Below, in pieces: positions 43,790 through 52,534 of a stretch of DNA of 64,000 nucleotides. This stretch comes from JAHJKV01 sp963678135 (lineage in GTDB: Bacteria; Desulfobacterota; Desulfovibrionia; Desulfovibrionales; Desulfovibrionaceae). The position numbers and the translations under genes were made by a program. The first letter of the stretch is position 1; each line of letters opens with the position of its first letter. Below the pieces are notes generated by a model. That model worked only from the letters and a program-made list of their open reading frames with translations, searched no databases and was not told the DNA's origin. The DNA is taken from NCBI GenBank assembly GCA_963678135.1, contig OY782667.1, forward strand, positions 992,001-1,056,000, written 5' to 3'.

Positions 43790-44464
43790 TCAGAATCCTT
43801 GCTCAAGGCCAGGGTTGACAAGTACGTTTTCTGGCAAGGGAGCAAGCCCTTGTGTTGCTGCTTGCAGTTTGACAAAGCGACCTTGGATTCGCAGGCGGTC
43901 TTGGGCTAGCCATTGGATGGCTTGCGGGAAAATGCGATGCTCCATGTGCAAAATGCGTTTGCCAAGCGCGTCTGCACTTTCTCCGCAGTAAGCTGGAACC
44001 GCAGCTTGGATAATAATAGGGCCATGATCCATTTTTTCATCTACAAAATGTACCGTACAGCCAGAAATTTTGACTCCGTAGCTGGCTGCGTCACTTTGAC
44101 CGTGTGCGCCAGCAAAGCTAGGCAAAAGAGCAGGGTGGATATTGAGAACTCGGTTTGGAAAAGCACTGAGAAAAACACGGGTAATGATCCGCATGAATCC
44201 AGCAAGAATAACAGTATTTGCCCCTGCTTTTTGGATGGCTTTGACAACTTGCGTGTCAAAGGCTTCACGGGAAGGATATTGCTCATGCTCAACAAGGGCA
44301 GTGGGAATGCCGTGCTTTTCAGCTCTTTGTAGTCCAAAAGCATTGGCTGTATTGGAAAGCACCAGCTTTATTTCAGCATCAAGTACTCCTCGCTCTATTG
44401 TATCAATAATAGATTGCAGGTTTGAGCCTGAGCCAGAGAGAAGAACAGCGATTGGCAGTGGCAT
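43790..44464 (-). CDS. purN: Phosphoribosylglycinamide formyltransferase
   Basis: Third step of purine synthesis, transferring formyl from 10-formyl-THF to GAR. The 224 residues show VLLSGSGSNLQSIID near 7-21, the catalytic NIHPALLPSF (Asn and His) near 108-117, and CTVHFVDEKMDHGPII (catalytic Asp) near 135-150. The usual SFPGLHA is SFAGAHG. The C-terminus runs about 20-30 residues beyond a typical PurN. It ends a minus-strand group with cobA-hemD, 9 bp apart, and valS. Confidence 0.95.
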   Translation of the reverse strand: MPLPIAVLLSGSGSNLQSIIDTIERGVLDAEIKLVLSNTANAFGLQRAEKHGIPTALVEHEQYPSREAFDTQVVKAIQKAGANTVILAGFMRIITRVFLSAFPNRVLNIHPALLPSFAGAHGQSDAASYGVKISGCTVHFVDEKMDHGPIIIQAAVPAYCGESADALGKRILHMEHRIFPQAIQWLAQDRLRIQGRFVKLQAATQGLAPLPENVLVNPGLEQGF

Positions 44465-44473
44465 GTATATTCC

Positions 44474-45988
44474 TTAAGTATTCATGTTTTTGACCAAGGC
44501 ATCAACAAGAGCAACAATAGTATACTTCTCTGGTTGAATATCCGGTGTAAAGCCGTAGCTGGCAAGTGTTTCGGCCGTGATTGGGCCAATACAGGCCAGC
44601 TGTATTTTGTCTCTATATTGCTGCAAAAGTTCTGGCTTGAGGAGTGTAAAGAAATTATCCACTGTAGAGGACGAAGTGAAGGTGATATACTGGATTTTAT
44701 TTTGCTCCAGTGCTGTGGATATTTCTGTGGGGTCTTCTTGGCTAAGGCTTGTTTTATAAACAGGCAGGACAAGCACTTCTGCTCCTGCTTCCTGCAATTT
44801 TTCTGGCAACACTTCGCGAGCTTTTTGAGCGCGTGGGATAAGTATTTTCTTGCCGGCAACTCCATGCTCAAGCATTCCTTTGAGCACATGTTCGGCTACA
44901 TATTTTTCCGGCACAAAGTCTGGCTTGATCCCTTTTTCTTGCAAGGCAAGGGCTGTGGCAGGGCCAATGGCTGCGATATACAGTCCAGCAAAAATACGCG
45001 CATCCAGTTTCAGGTAATCTATTTGCTCAAAGAATTTTTTAACGCCATTGACAGAAGTAAACACGCAGCAATCCCAAGCAGCAAGGTTTTGAATTTCTTT
45101 TTGAACAGGGGTGTAATCTGCCAAGGGCTGGATAGCAATGGTAGGAAACTCGTAAACCTTGGCTCCTAACTCACCAAGAGTATTCACTAAACCAGAAGAC
45201 TGCTCCCTTGCACGAGTTACCACCACGCCTTTGCCGAGCAAAGCACGTTTTTCAAACCACGCAAGTTTATCGTGCAGCGAACATACTCCGCCAACAACAA
45301 TAATTGAGGGAGCTTTGAAGCCACGAGTTTTTGCTTCTTCTGCAACCTTCTCCAAGGTCGATACAAAGCTCTGTTGCTCTGCTCTGGTACCCCAACGGAT
45401 CAGGGCTACAGGTGTTTGTGGATCACGCCCATTTTCTATAAGATTACGGGAGATCATGGGCAGGTTTTTTATACCCATATAAAAGACCAAAGTTGAGCTT
45501 GAGCTAGCGTATACAGCCCAATCATGCCCTGATTGTTCTTTTGTGGGGTCTTCATGTCCGGTGATGAAGCAGACGCTTGTAGTATGTTCCCGATGTGTCA
45601 CGGGAATGCCAGCATAAGCAGGGGCAGCAACCCCAGCAGTGACGCCTGGAATGACCTCAAATTCAATGCCAACTTCAACCAACTCTTCAGCTTCCTCTCC
45701 ACCACGTCCAAACACATAAGGATCACCACCTTTGAGCCTAGCAATGCTCTTGCCTTCACGCGCTTTGGCAATGATCAGTTCATTTATCTTGTCTTGTGGC
45801 AGAGTGTGATCGCCACCTTTTTTGCCAACATAAATAATTTCTGCTTCGGGCTTGGCATAGCTGAGAAATTCGGCATTGGCTAAATAATCATAAATTAAAA
45901 CATCACAGCAACTGAGCACTTCACGAGCTTTGATGGTCAGGAGTCCAGGATCGCCAGGACCTGCGCCTATAAGATATACTTTTGACAT
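44474..45988 (-). CDS. cobA-hemD: Uroporphyrinogen-III C-methyltransferase / uroporphyrinogen-III synthase fusion
   Basis: A two-domain enzyme of 504 residues. The N-terminal SUMT half (about 1-245) makes precorrin-2 using SAM, with VYLIGAGPGDPGLLTIKA at 3-20, RLKGGDPYVFGRGGEE near 83-98 and VIPGVTAGVAAPAYAGIP near 110-127. The C-terminal HemD half (about 255-504) cyclises hydroxymethylbilane, with KGVVVTRAREQSSGL near 250 and FTSVNGVKKFF near 309. The fusion follows hemC in pathway order and feeds sirohaem and cobalamin synthesis, consistent with cobT and cbiA in the window. valS lies 8 bp upstream on the same strand. Confidence 0.95.
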   Translation of the reverse strand: MSKVYLIGAGPGDPGLLTIKAREVLSCCDVLIYDYLANAEFLSYAKPEAEIIYVGKKGGDHTLPQDKINELIIAKAREGKSIARLKGGDPYVFGRGGEEAEELVEVGIEFEVIPGVTAGVAAPAYAGIPVTHREHTTSVCFITGHEDPTKEQSGHDWAVYASSSSTLVFYMGIKNLPMISRNLIENGRDPQTPVALIRWGTRAEQQSFVSTLEKVAEEAKTRGFKAPSIIVVGGVCSLHDKLAWFEKRALLGKGVVVTRAREQSSGLVNTLGELGAKVYEFPTIAIQPLADYTPVQKEIQNLAAWDCCVFTSVNGVKKFFEQIDYLKLDARIFAGLYIAAIGPATALALQEKGIKPDFVPEKYVAEHVLKGMLEHGVAGKKILIPRAQKAREVLPEKLQEAGAEVLVLPVYKTSLSQEDPTEISTALEQNKIQYITFTSSSTVDNFFTLLKPELLQQYRDKIQLACIGPITAETLASYGFTPDIQPEKYTIVALVDALVKNMNT

Positions 45989-45996
45989 ATATTTTC

Positions 45997-48672
45997 CTAG
46001 TTTATGACGCTTGAGAGGCGTTGTTTAAGGTTTTGCATTTTTTCATGCTCATCTTTCATTTTTGTCAATTTTTTCCGCTCTTTAGCTACTATTTCTTCAG
46101 GGGCATTGTTCAAGAAATTGGGGTTGGCTAATTTAGCCTCTACCGCCTTAAAATCTTTGGATATTTTCGCTAGATTTTTCTCCAGTCTTGCGAGCTCTGC
46201 ATCAAAGTCAATTTTACCTGTAAGTGGTACATACAATTCATGTCCTTGGACTACAGCCGTGCCAGAAGCCTTGGGTGCACTGATGTTTTGCCCAAATTCG
46301 ATCTGTCTCACTTTTGCGAGAAATCCAATAAGTTCAGTATGTTGCTGCAGGACACTTGTCTCAGTTGTCTCAATATTGTTGTTATTTGTTTTTATTTGTA
46401 GATCAAGTTTGGTTGCTGGATCAATTCCCAGCTCGGTGCGAATATTGCGTATTGCAGAAACCACGCCCATAAACAGTTCCATATCTTTGGCTACATCCTG
46501 GTTTATGGCTTGGGGACATGACTTGGGGTAGCTTAGAGTTGTGATGTTTTTGTTTGTAGTAGCAGGAAGGGCAGCCCAAATTTCTTGGCTAATAAAGGGC
46601 ATAATTGGGTGTAAAAGGAGCAAAGTTTCGCCAAGCACTTTACGCAGCACATATTGGGTCTCTTTTTTCTTTGGTTCATCTTGCCCATGGAGTGCTGGTT
46701 TGATCATTTCCAGATACCAATCGCAAAACTCATTCCAGATAAATTTGTAAAGCAATTGTGCCATTTCATTGAAACGATATTCTTCAACAATTTTGAGTAT
46801 CTCTTGCTTGACCTCTTCAAGGCGGTGTAAAATCCATGCGTTGGCAAGGTCTTGGCTTTGGCTACAGGCCTGTAATTCATCAGCATCCATGTGCTCTGGT
46901 AGGTTCATTAAAGCAAAACGGGCAGCGTTCCATATTTTATTTGCAAAATGTCGGTAGCCATCAATGCGTTCTTCAGACAGTTTGATATCGCGACCCATGG
47001 CAGCAAAGGAGCAGAGGGTAAAACGCAAAGCATCTGTACCGTATTTTTCGATCATATCTACTGGATCAATGACATTGCCCACGCTTTTGGACATTTTTTT
47101 ACCGTCCTCAGCGCGCACAAGTGCGTGAATATACACATGCTTAAAGGGTACTTCATCCATGAAATGTAGCCCCATCATCATCATTCGTGCGACCCAGAAA
47201 AAGAGAATATCAAATCCGGAAACAAGACAGGCTGTCGGATAATAGCGTTTTAAGTCTTCAGTATCTTTTGGCCAGCCCAGAGTGGAAAAAGGCCAAAGAG
47301 CCGAGGAGAACCAAGTGTCCAGTACGTCTGTTTCTTGTTCTAAGGCGCAAGAGGCGCATTTTGGGCAAAAAGTAGGATCAACCTCGCTAACGATGATTTC
47401 TTGGCACTGGGTGCATGTCCAGGCCGGAATACGATGTCCCCACCATATTTGGCGAGAGATGCACCAGTCTCGAATATTATCCAGCCAATCGTAATAGGTT
47501 TTTGTCCAGTGCTCCGGATAAATTTTGGTTTGTGCTGGTACTGCTGCCCTGGCCTTTTCTGCCAAGGGTTTCATGGCCACAAACCACTGCATGGAAACAT
47601 GCGGTTCAACAACTTCATGGCAACGGTAACATTCACCTACCGAGTTTTCATACTCTTCTACTTGTTCTAAAAGTCCCAGAGCATCGAGATCAGCAACAAT
47701 GCGTTCACGCGCTTCTTGCTTGTGCAGTCCCTGATATTTTTCAGGGGCATTTGTATTGATATAGCCTTTGGAATCAAGTATTGAGATGATTTCAAGTTTG
47801 TGTTTGCGTCCAAGCTCCCAGTCATTATGATCATGGCCGGGGGTGATTTTCAGGCAGCCAGTTCCAAATTCCATATCCACATAATTGTCTCCGATAATTG
47901 GAATTTTTCGATTAACTAAGGGCAAAGTGACCTGCTTGCCGATGAGCATATTAACGCGCTCATCCTTGGGGTTCACAGCAAGGGCTGTATCTGCCAGCAT
48001 GGTCTCCGGACGTGTGGTTGCCACGGTTACTTTGCCGGTGCCATCACTTAAAGGGTAGCTGATATGCCAAAGAAAGCCTTTGCGCTCGTGATGTTCCACT
48101 TCATCGTCTGCAAGCGCGGTATGGCAACGATTACAAAAATTGATCAGGTATTCGCCTTTGTAGATAAGCCCGTCATTGTAAAGGCGGACAAAGACTTTAC
48201 GCACAGCTTCACTCAAGGGCTTACTTAAGGTAAAACTTTCCCGTTCCCAGTCCACGGAAGCACCCATGCGCCGAATTTGTTGCAAGATGGTTCCACCTTT
48301 GTCTTCACGCCATTTCCATACCCGCTCTATGAATTTTTCCCGTCCAAGGTCATCACGAGTTTTGCCTTCTTTTTTCAGCTCACGTTCAACCACGTTTTGC
48401 GTGGCAATTCCTGCATGGTCAGTCCCGGGAATCCAAAGCACGTTTCGGCCTTGCTGCCGGTAAAATCTGCAAAGAATATCTTGCAGGGTTTGGTTCAGGG
48501 CATGGCCCATATGTAATACACCAGTGATGTTTGGCGGTGGAATAACAATGGCATAGCTTTCGCCCGTATCCTGAGGGTCAGGGTGAAAACTTTTGTTTTC
48601 TTCCCAATACTTTTGCCATTTTTTCTCTACATCCCAAGGCTCATAGCCTTTGGGCAACTCGGCTGAAGACAT
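45997..48672 (-). CDS. valS: Valyl-tRNA synthetase
   Basis: Class I synthetase charging tRNA-Val, 891 residues. HIGH-type motif PPNITGVLHMGHALNQ is near 47-62, the editing domain carries TVATTRPETMLADTA near 216-230, and the KMSKS loop GKKMSKSVGNVIDP is near 524-537. A CTQCQ...CPKC pair near 415-440 is zinc-ribbon-like. The C-terminal coiled-coil tRNA-binding arm (ELARLEKNLAKISKDFKAVE) is complete. It precedes cobA-hemD and purN in what looks like one minus-strand operon. Confidence 0.97.
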   Translation of the reverse strand: MSSAELPKGYEPWDVEKKWQKYWEENKSFHPDPQDTGESYAIVIPPPNITGVLHMGHALNQTLQDILCRFYRQQGRNVLWIPGTDHAGIATQNVVERELKKEGKTRDDLGREKFIERVWKWREDKGGTILQQIRRMGASVDWERESFTLSKPLSEAVRKVFVRLYNDGLIYKGEYLINFCNRCHTALADDEVEHHERKGFLWHISYPLSDGTGKVTVATTRPETMLADTALAVNPKDERVNMLIGKQVTLPLVNRKIPIIGDNYVDMEFGTGCLKITPGHDHNDWELGRKHKLEIISILDSKGYINTNAPEKYQGLHKQEARERIVADLDALGLLEQVEEYENSVGECYRCHEVVEPHVSMQWFVAMKPLAEKARAAVPAQTKIYPEHWTKTYYDWLDNIRDWCISRQIWWGHRIPAWTCTQCQEIIVSEVDPTFCPKCASCALEQETDVLDTWFSSALWPFSTLGWPKDTEDLKRYYPTACLVSGFDILFFWVARMMMMGLHFMDEVPFKHVYIHALVRAEDGKKMSKSVGNVIDPVDMIEKYGTDALRFTLCSFAAMGRDIKLSEERIDGYRHFANKIWNAARFALMNLPEHMDADELQACSQSQDLANAWILHRLEEVKQEILKIVEEYRFNEMAQLLYKFIWNEFCDWYLEMIKPALHGQDEPKKKETQYVLRKVLGETLLLLHPIMPFISQEIWAALPATTNKNITTLSYPKSCPQAINQDVAKDMELFMGVVSAIRNIRTELGIDPATKLDLQIKTNNNNIETTETSVLQQHTELIGFLAKVRQIEFGQNISAPKASGTAVVQGHELYVPLTGKIDFDAELARLEKNLAKISKDFKAVEAKLANPNFLNNAPEEIVAKERKKLTKMKDEHEKMQNLKQRLSSVIN

Positions 48673-48769
48673 ATATCCTCTCTTTGCTTTTTTATCAGTA
48701 TCGTGGCCGGACTTGCCTAAGCAAGACTCCCTTGCTAGCGTATGCTGTACCCTAGCTGGAGATAGCCTG

Positions 48770-49999
48770 ATGTCAAGCGTCTACATATATTGGGATGATT
48801 CCCATTTTTGGGGTCTTATGGCTGTGCGAGCCTTGAAAGAATGGGGTATTCCTTATTCTTTGCTGCGTGCAGATGAGATTCGCCAAGGTATTCTTGCCAA
48901 AGAAAAACCTGCGCTTTTACTTGTCCCGGGTGGACGAGCAAAAAGCAAGGTTGAGGCTCTTGGCAACAAAGGGAAGCAAGCTGTTTGTGATTATGTGGCA
49001 GCTGGTGGTGGCTACCTTGGTTTTTGCGGTGGGGCTGGGCTGGCACTTTCTGGTGCTGGTGGCCTTGGATTGTGTCCGTGGAAACGCCGTGGTTTTTCTA
49101 CACGTTTACAACATTTTTTGTCCGGCCATATTCATGTTAGCCTGAATATGGAGCAAAGTCTTATCCCCTGTAGTTTGGGAGAAGCTGCGCTTCTGCCTGT
49201 ATGGTGGCCCGGGCAGTTTGAGCCAGAAGGTGAAGAGGTCACGGTGCTGGCCTCTTTTGGTCGTCCTGGTCCGGATTTTTGGGTGGCGGATTTAGCCCTG
49301 AGCTCTTTACCTACAGGCACTATGGATGATTGGGAAGCCATGTACGGCATTCGGGTTCGCCCTGATTTTTTGCAGGGCAATCCTTGCGTGGTCAGCGGAG
49401 AGTACGGGCAGGGGACATATATCCTCAGCTATGCACATTTGGAAACACCGGCTTCAGCCCAAGCCAATGCGTGGCTGAGTCATTTGCTTGGGAATTTTTT
49501 AGCAGTACAAACACCTTTGCCCGGGCTTCCTGCTTGGAATCTTGAGGACGCTCCAGAAAAGTGGCATGATCCTGTTCTCAGGCAAAGTAAAGAGCAAATG
49601 CGCCAAGCCATAGCCATGGGTATTGATAATCTGCTGCTTTTTTGGCGTACCCCATGGCTCCTTGGTTGGCGCAGGGGCATTCCCGGGGCTGGTATTAACG
49701 CGCTGTATGCTCTTTTTTGTGAAATTTTGGCCATAGAGCCAAACAAAGCTGCTTTGGATTTTTGGGCTACACGCTCGGAAAATTTTGCCTGTACCATGAA
49801 CCTTTTTCATCAAGGTCTGCGTGGCTATTTATTGGCCGAACGCCTTGCCATGACCGTACTGCATACCGGAAAAGAGGCCGTAGCCGGTCTTTCAGAGCAA
49901 AAGGAAAGCCTTTTTGGTACTTTGCCATGCGCCGGAGGCTTGTATGCTCAGCTACTCACTGAACTTGAGACGCTGTTTTATTTGCTTTGTGCGAAGTAA
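48770..49999 (+). CDS. BPL_N-type glutamine-amidotransferase-like protein
   Basis: From ATG 48770 (TGGAGA 8 nt upstream) this is a 409-residue protein divergent from valS. The N-terminal half resembles the biotin-protein-ligase N-terminal (BPL_N) domain, a class I glutamine-amidotransferase-like fold: YIYWDDSHFWGLMAVRAL, a VPGGRA turn near 59, and GGGYLGFCGGAGLAL near 82-96 with the nucleophile-elbow-like Cys. The C-terminal half is not recognised. Homologues in sulfate reducers are, as I recall, annotated only by this domain; the substrate is unknown. The in-frame extension to 48650 overlaps valS and is rejected. Confidence 0.8.
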   Translation: MSSVYIYWDDSHFWGLMAVRALKEWGIPYSLLRADEIRQGILAKEKPALLLVPGGRAKSKVEALGNKGKQAVCDYVAAGGGYLGFCGGAGLALSGAGGLGLCPWKRRGFSTRLQHFLSGHIHVSLNMEQSLIPCSLGEAALLPVWWPGQFEPEGEEVTVLASFGRPGPDFWVADLALSSLPTGTMDDWEAMYGIRVRPDFLQGNPCVVSGEYGQGTYILSYAHLETPASAQANAWLSHLLGNFLAVQTPLPGLPAWNLEDAPEKWHDPVLRQSKEQMRQAIAMGIDNLLLFWRTPWLLGWRRGIPGAGINALYALFCEILAIEPNKAALDFWATRSENFACTMNLFHQGLRGYLLAERLAMTVLHTGKEAVAGLSEQKESLFGTLPCAGGLYAQLLTELETLFYLLCAK

Positions 50000-50075
50000 G
50001 GGGGGGAAAAGCAGGCTGGACTGTGCGACTTACGCGCAGGATGATAAGAGGAGGGGAGATTAGATGTCGCGACTT
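49999..50075 (+). repeat. Dispersed repeat copies after the BPL_N gene
   Basis: ggctggactgtgcgacttac followed by gcgcaggatgataagag is a partial palindrome copy, and gatgtcgcgacttatatgtc at about 50065 another decayed one. A further piece lies near 50440-50470. Confidence 0.65.
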
Positions 50076-50149
50076 ATATGTCAAATGAAATGATAAGGGG
50101 CTAGGGAAACAAGAAAAAGGTTTGGAATGACTAGACAGGGAGGGAGAAG

Positions 50150-50314
50150 GTGTTTAAGTTTAATGCAAATTGGATAGCAGGAATGAGTGCTGCGTTTGTG
50201 GTGGCATCATGTTTTGAAAGTTCGCATTTATTTTTCTTTTTGGGTATTTCTTGTTTTGGGATTCTTTTAGCTAACTTTTTTTATTATTTAAGAGAAAAAA
50301 ATGATAGAACTTAA
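50150..50314 (+). CDS. Small membrane protein, 54 residues
   Basis: The GTG-initiated frame FKFNANWIAGMSAAFVVASC continues through two hydrophobic stretches (about residues 9-22 and 28-46) to a charged end (REKNDRT). A purine-rich stretch, acagggagggagaag, lies directly upstream. The last 14 nt overlap the start of the next tiny ORF. Two overlapping membrane ORFs behind a plausible RBS suggest a genuine operon. No family is recognised. Confidence 0.5.
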   Translation: MFKFNANWIAGMSAAFVVASCFESSHLFFFLGISCFGILLANFFYYLREKNDRT

Positions 50315-50423
50315 AGCTAATCCTTGGGGCTTGTTGGGTGCTTTTCTTCTTATGTGCACGGTGTTTGTTTGTGGGCTTATTTATGACCGTAAATTAAATG
50401 GCAAGAAAAAATCAAGGGGCTAA
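50301..50423 (+). CDS. Small membrane protein, 40 residues
   Basis: ATG 50301 lies within the end of the previous ORF, an overlap typical of translational coupling. The product has a short polar start, one hydrophobic helix (WGLLGAFLLMCTVFVCGLIY, about 9-28) and a basic tail (DRKLNGKKKSRG), giving a single-span protein with a positively charged cytoplasmic end. No family is recognised. Confidence 0.5.
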   Translation: MIELKANPWGLLGAFLLMCTVFVCGLIYDRKLNGKKKSRG

Positions 50424-50490
50424 GTCTGGCTGTGACACAATGAAAAGCAGGCTGGAATGTGCGACTTACGCATCAAAGGGTAGGGGGATT

Positions 50491-50778
50491 TTACTTTTTG
50501 AAAATTTCAGAATGTGAACCCATTCGAACAAGACGTAAAATTTCAGGTTCATTTTTTTCATAAATTAAGAGCAAATCAGGTTTTAAGTGGCACTCTCTAT
50601 ATCCTTTCCAATTACCTGTGAGGGCATGGTCACGATGTCTTTGTGCAAGAGTTTTATCTTGTGCTAAAAGAGGAATAACAGAGAGCAAGAGCCTTTTGTA
50701 AGTTTTGGAATACTGCGGATTTGCTTTGAGCCGTTTATAGTCTTTTTCAAAGGAATTTGAAGTTTCAATTTCCCGCAT
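50491..50778 (-). CDS. yafQ: YafQ/RelE-type mRNA interferase toxin
   Basis: Type II toxin that cleaves mRNA at the ribosome. From ATG 50778 it has 95 residues. The YafQ signature is clear: RHRDHALTGNWKGYRECHLK followed by PDLLLIY near 47-74, then a late His in RMGSHSEIF. These match the catalytic His and Asp residues described for YafQ. The start overlaps the antitoxin stop by 14 nt in the usual dinJ-yafQ order. Confidence 0.9.
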   Translation of the reverse strand: MREIETSNSFEKDYKRLKANPQYSKTYKRLLLSVIPLLAQDKTLAQRHRDHALTGNWKGYRECHLKPDLLLIYEKNEPEILRLVRMGSHSEIFKK

Positions 50779-51040
50779 CAAAAGTCTCCATCATTTCTTC
50801 TACAGATTTAAACCTGCGACCTTTTCCAGACTCAAGTTCTTCCATGGCTTGAAGAGTGGTGTCATTTGGGACTTTGACCTCAAACGGTAATCGGCATTCG
50901 TTTGCTACTTGTATTAAAAGCAATCTGATAGCATCGGAAACCGAGAGCCCCATCTTTGCTAGAGCATTGACCGCTTTTTCTTTTGTTTCGGAATTGATCC
51001 TCGCCCTGACAAAGGAGTCTTGTTTTTGTATCGCTGGCAT
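50765..51040 (-). CDS. dinJ: DinJ/RelB-type antitoxin
   Basis: A ribbon-helix-helix antitoxin of 91 residues: QDSFVRARINSETKEKAVNA (beta strand and helix) and KMGLSVSDAIRLLLIQVAN (second helix), with a C-terminal toxin-binding tail that wraps YafQ. AAAGGAAAT precedes the ATG. It should bind its own promoter; a candidate operator lies just upstream at 51060-51092. It overlaps the toxin gene by 14 nt. Confidence 0.9.
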   Translation of the reverse strand: MPAIQKQDSFVRARINSETKEKAVNALAKMGLSVSDAIRLLLIQVANECRLPFEVKVPNDTTLQAMEELESGKGRRFKSVEEMMETFDAGN

Positions 51041-51059
51041 GAATATTTCCTTTTTTACT

Positions 51060-51092
51060 GAGTGTGTCTACAAAGTGACTACATGTCAAGTT
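51060..51092 (-). promoter_or_regulatory. Candidate promoter/operator of the dinJ-yafQ operon
   Basis: The minus strand reads ttgaca (51089-51084), a good -35 hexamer, followed by two tgtag repeats 12 bp apart (tgtagtcactttgtagaca). A convincing -10 is not visible. The direct repeat near the start site suits autoregulation by the antitoxin complex. The rest of the spacer to 51375 holds no gene; only a gtcaggcctgccctgccac element near 51358-51377 is recognisable. Confidence 0.35.
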
Positions 51093-51375
51093 TTTTCGCA
51101 TCAAAGGGTAGAGGGGAGGCAGTTTTGCTCAGTGTTTTTTGTAAAAAAACGGGTGCCTTGCGAAATATACTGTGTTTTCAGGTGGATATGGCTTCACTCG
51201 CGTTTTAAGCGGTTTTTTGAGGCCTTTGCTTGTTTATCTATACCTGAGGCGGAAAAAAAAGCGAATTTTTCGATTACGTTTAGTATGGCGAACTGTTGTA
51301 CGGAATATTATTAGGCAAACGTATATTGACTTTGCTTTATTTCGCCATTTTCCCCGGTCAGGCCTGCCCTGCCAC

Positions 51376-51645
51376 TTACAAGAGTATACGATAATCAATA
51401 TTCAAGGCATGAGCTAATCTTTTTGCTACGTCCTTGCCTATGGTTCGCTTACCATTCTCCATTTCAGAAATATGATGTGCTTTGAGTTTGGCTTTTTCAG
51501 CCAACAGAGCTTGAGTCATGTCTTCACGAGCACGAAAACCACGCAAAATTCGTCCAGCATGAGTTTCAGGAAACACCTCAGAGGCTGGATAGAGTTTTTT
51601 TTCAGCATATTGTTTTGTAGTCTGCTTTTTCGTGAGTTCCAACAT
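51376..51645 (-). CDS. XRE-family HTH antitoxin
   Basis: The 89-residue product has a helix-turn-helix of the XRE type: GFRAREDMTQALLAEKAKLK then AHHISEMENGKRTIG near 36-70, followed by KDVAKRLAHALNIDY. It lies downstream of, and overlaps by 44 nt, a RelE-like toxin gene, the HigBA-type order in which the antitoxin follows the toxin. GGAGG lies 7 nt before the ATG. It is probably the repressor of the operon. Confidence 0.88.
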   Translation of the reverse strand: MLELTKKQTTKQYAEKKLYPASEVFPETHAGRILRGFRAREDMTQALLAEKAKLKAHHISEMENGKRTIGKDVAKRLAHALNIDYRILL

Positions 51646-51898
51646 AGCGTACCTCCACTACTTGGATCATGTTGTTTGCTATTTTCCATATGGCCACATA
51701 ACGGGGCTTGCCTTTACTTAGGTGACAGTGAAAACAGTCTGTTTTTCCTTTTAATTTTCCGTAATTGGGCCAAGAGGGAACTATTGGGCCATGAAAGCAA
51801 ATGTCCGCTGTAAGGGCTTCAAGGATAGCTTGATAGCGAATTGGCAATTTTTCTTTTTGTTTTTTAGCCTTAGCAGTAAATGTAACTGTCCATGTCAT
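51602..51898 (-). CDS. RelE/HigB-superfamily toxin
   Basis: From ATG 51898 (AGGTGAAC just upstream) this is a 98-residue RelE/ParE-fold protein: WTVTFTAKAKKQKEKLPIRY, YGKLKGKTDCFHCHLSKGKP near 47-66, and RYVAIWKIANNMIQVVEV then RYVGTHEKADY. These give the usual K..R..Y/H set of the fold. It pairs with the overlapping XRE antitoxin. A longer reading from 51982 begins before the RBS and is rejected. Toxic activity is inferred from family and pairing. Confidence 0.85.
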   Translation of the reverse strand: MTWTVTFTAKAKKQKEKLPIRYQAILEALTADICFHGPIVPSWPNYGKLKGKTDCFHCHLSKGKPRYVAIWKIANNMIQVVEVRYVGTHEKADYKTIC

Positions 51899-52231
51899 GC
51901 GTTCACCTGCGGTATATAGAGCAACAGAATATACCACCCGATGGTAGTAAGTCAATCGTGTTGTGAAAATAAGAAGATGCATATTTTTTTATGTGAGCCC
52001 CCGGTCAGCCCTGCCCTGCAAGTCCTTTATAGCTCCCCTCCGTGTCATTGAAGCGCGTAAGTCGCGATAGTCCAGTCTTTGCATTTTTCTGCTTACGGAA
52101 TTACTGTAAAGGGACTGGTGCATCATGTTATAGCTTTGCATCATGTTATGGCTTTGCACCATATGGGGGGGCTACCTCCTCCGTCATTCTGCGCGTAAGT
52201 CGCAGAATCCAGTCTTTTTAAGAGGCACAAA
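51899..52231 (+). repeat. Intergenic region with dispersed repeats
   Basis: There is no gene in this 333-bp space. It contains a ggtcagccctgccctgcaag element near 52003, a palindrome copy near 52045-52075 (gtcattgaagcgcgtaagtc), a short repeat of catcatgttatagctttg near 52121 and 52139, and a full palindrome near 52181-52215 just before the GIY-YIG gene. Confidence 0.75.
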
Positions 52232-52534
52232 ATGGGGAAACAAGCCTTTGTTTATATTTTAGCAAGTAAACGCAACGGAACTCTTTATACCGGCGTGACA
52301 AGTGATTTGCTCAAGCGTGTGCACGAGCATAAGGCTCAAACGTGTTCCGAGGGTTTTACAGCAAGGTATACCGTTAATAAACTCGTCTGGTTTGAGGCAG
52401 GAACGGATATTGCGAAGGCTATTGAAGTGGAGAAGAAAATAAAAAATCGTAGTAGAGAGTGGAAATTGGCCTTGATTGAAAAGAGCAACCCTGAGTGGAA
52501 GGATTTAAGTTTAGATTTTTTGGATTCTGCGTAG
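52232..52534 (+). CDS. GIY-YIG domain protein
   Basis: A 100-residue single-domain GIY-YIG protein. It has FVYILASKRNGTLYTGVTSD near 6-25 (the GIY-YIG strand pair appears as VYI...LYTGVT), LLKRVHEHK with the conserved Arg, FTARYTVNKLVWFE, and AIEVEKKIKNRSREWKLALI with the conserved Glu. This is the YhbQ/UPF0213-like group, whose cellular substrates are unclear. It is embedded among dispersed repeats; its last codons (DFLDSA) read into a repeat copy, so the 3' end may have been altered by repeat insertion. Confidence 0.88.
   Translation: MGKQAFVYILASKRNGTLYTGVTSDLLKRVHEHKAQTCSEGFTARYTVNKLVWFEAGTDIAKAIEVEKKIKNRSREWKLALIEKSNPEWKDLSLDFLDSA

Noticed and set aside
43316..43909. Plus-strand hydrophobic ORF of 197 codons between amrA and purN
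   Set aside because: It overlaps both flanking genes antisense, and its hydrophobicity follows from the T-rich low-complexity spacer. No RBS or recognisable domain.
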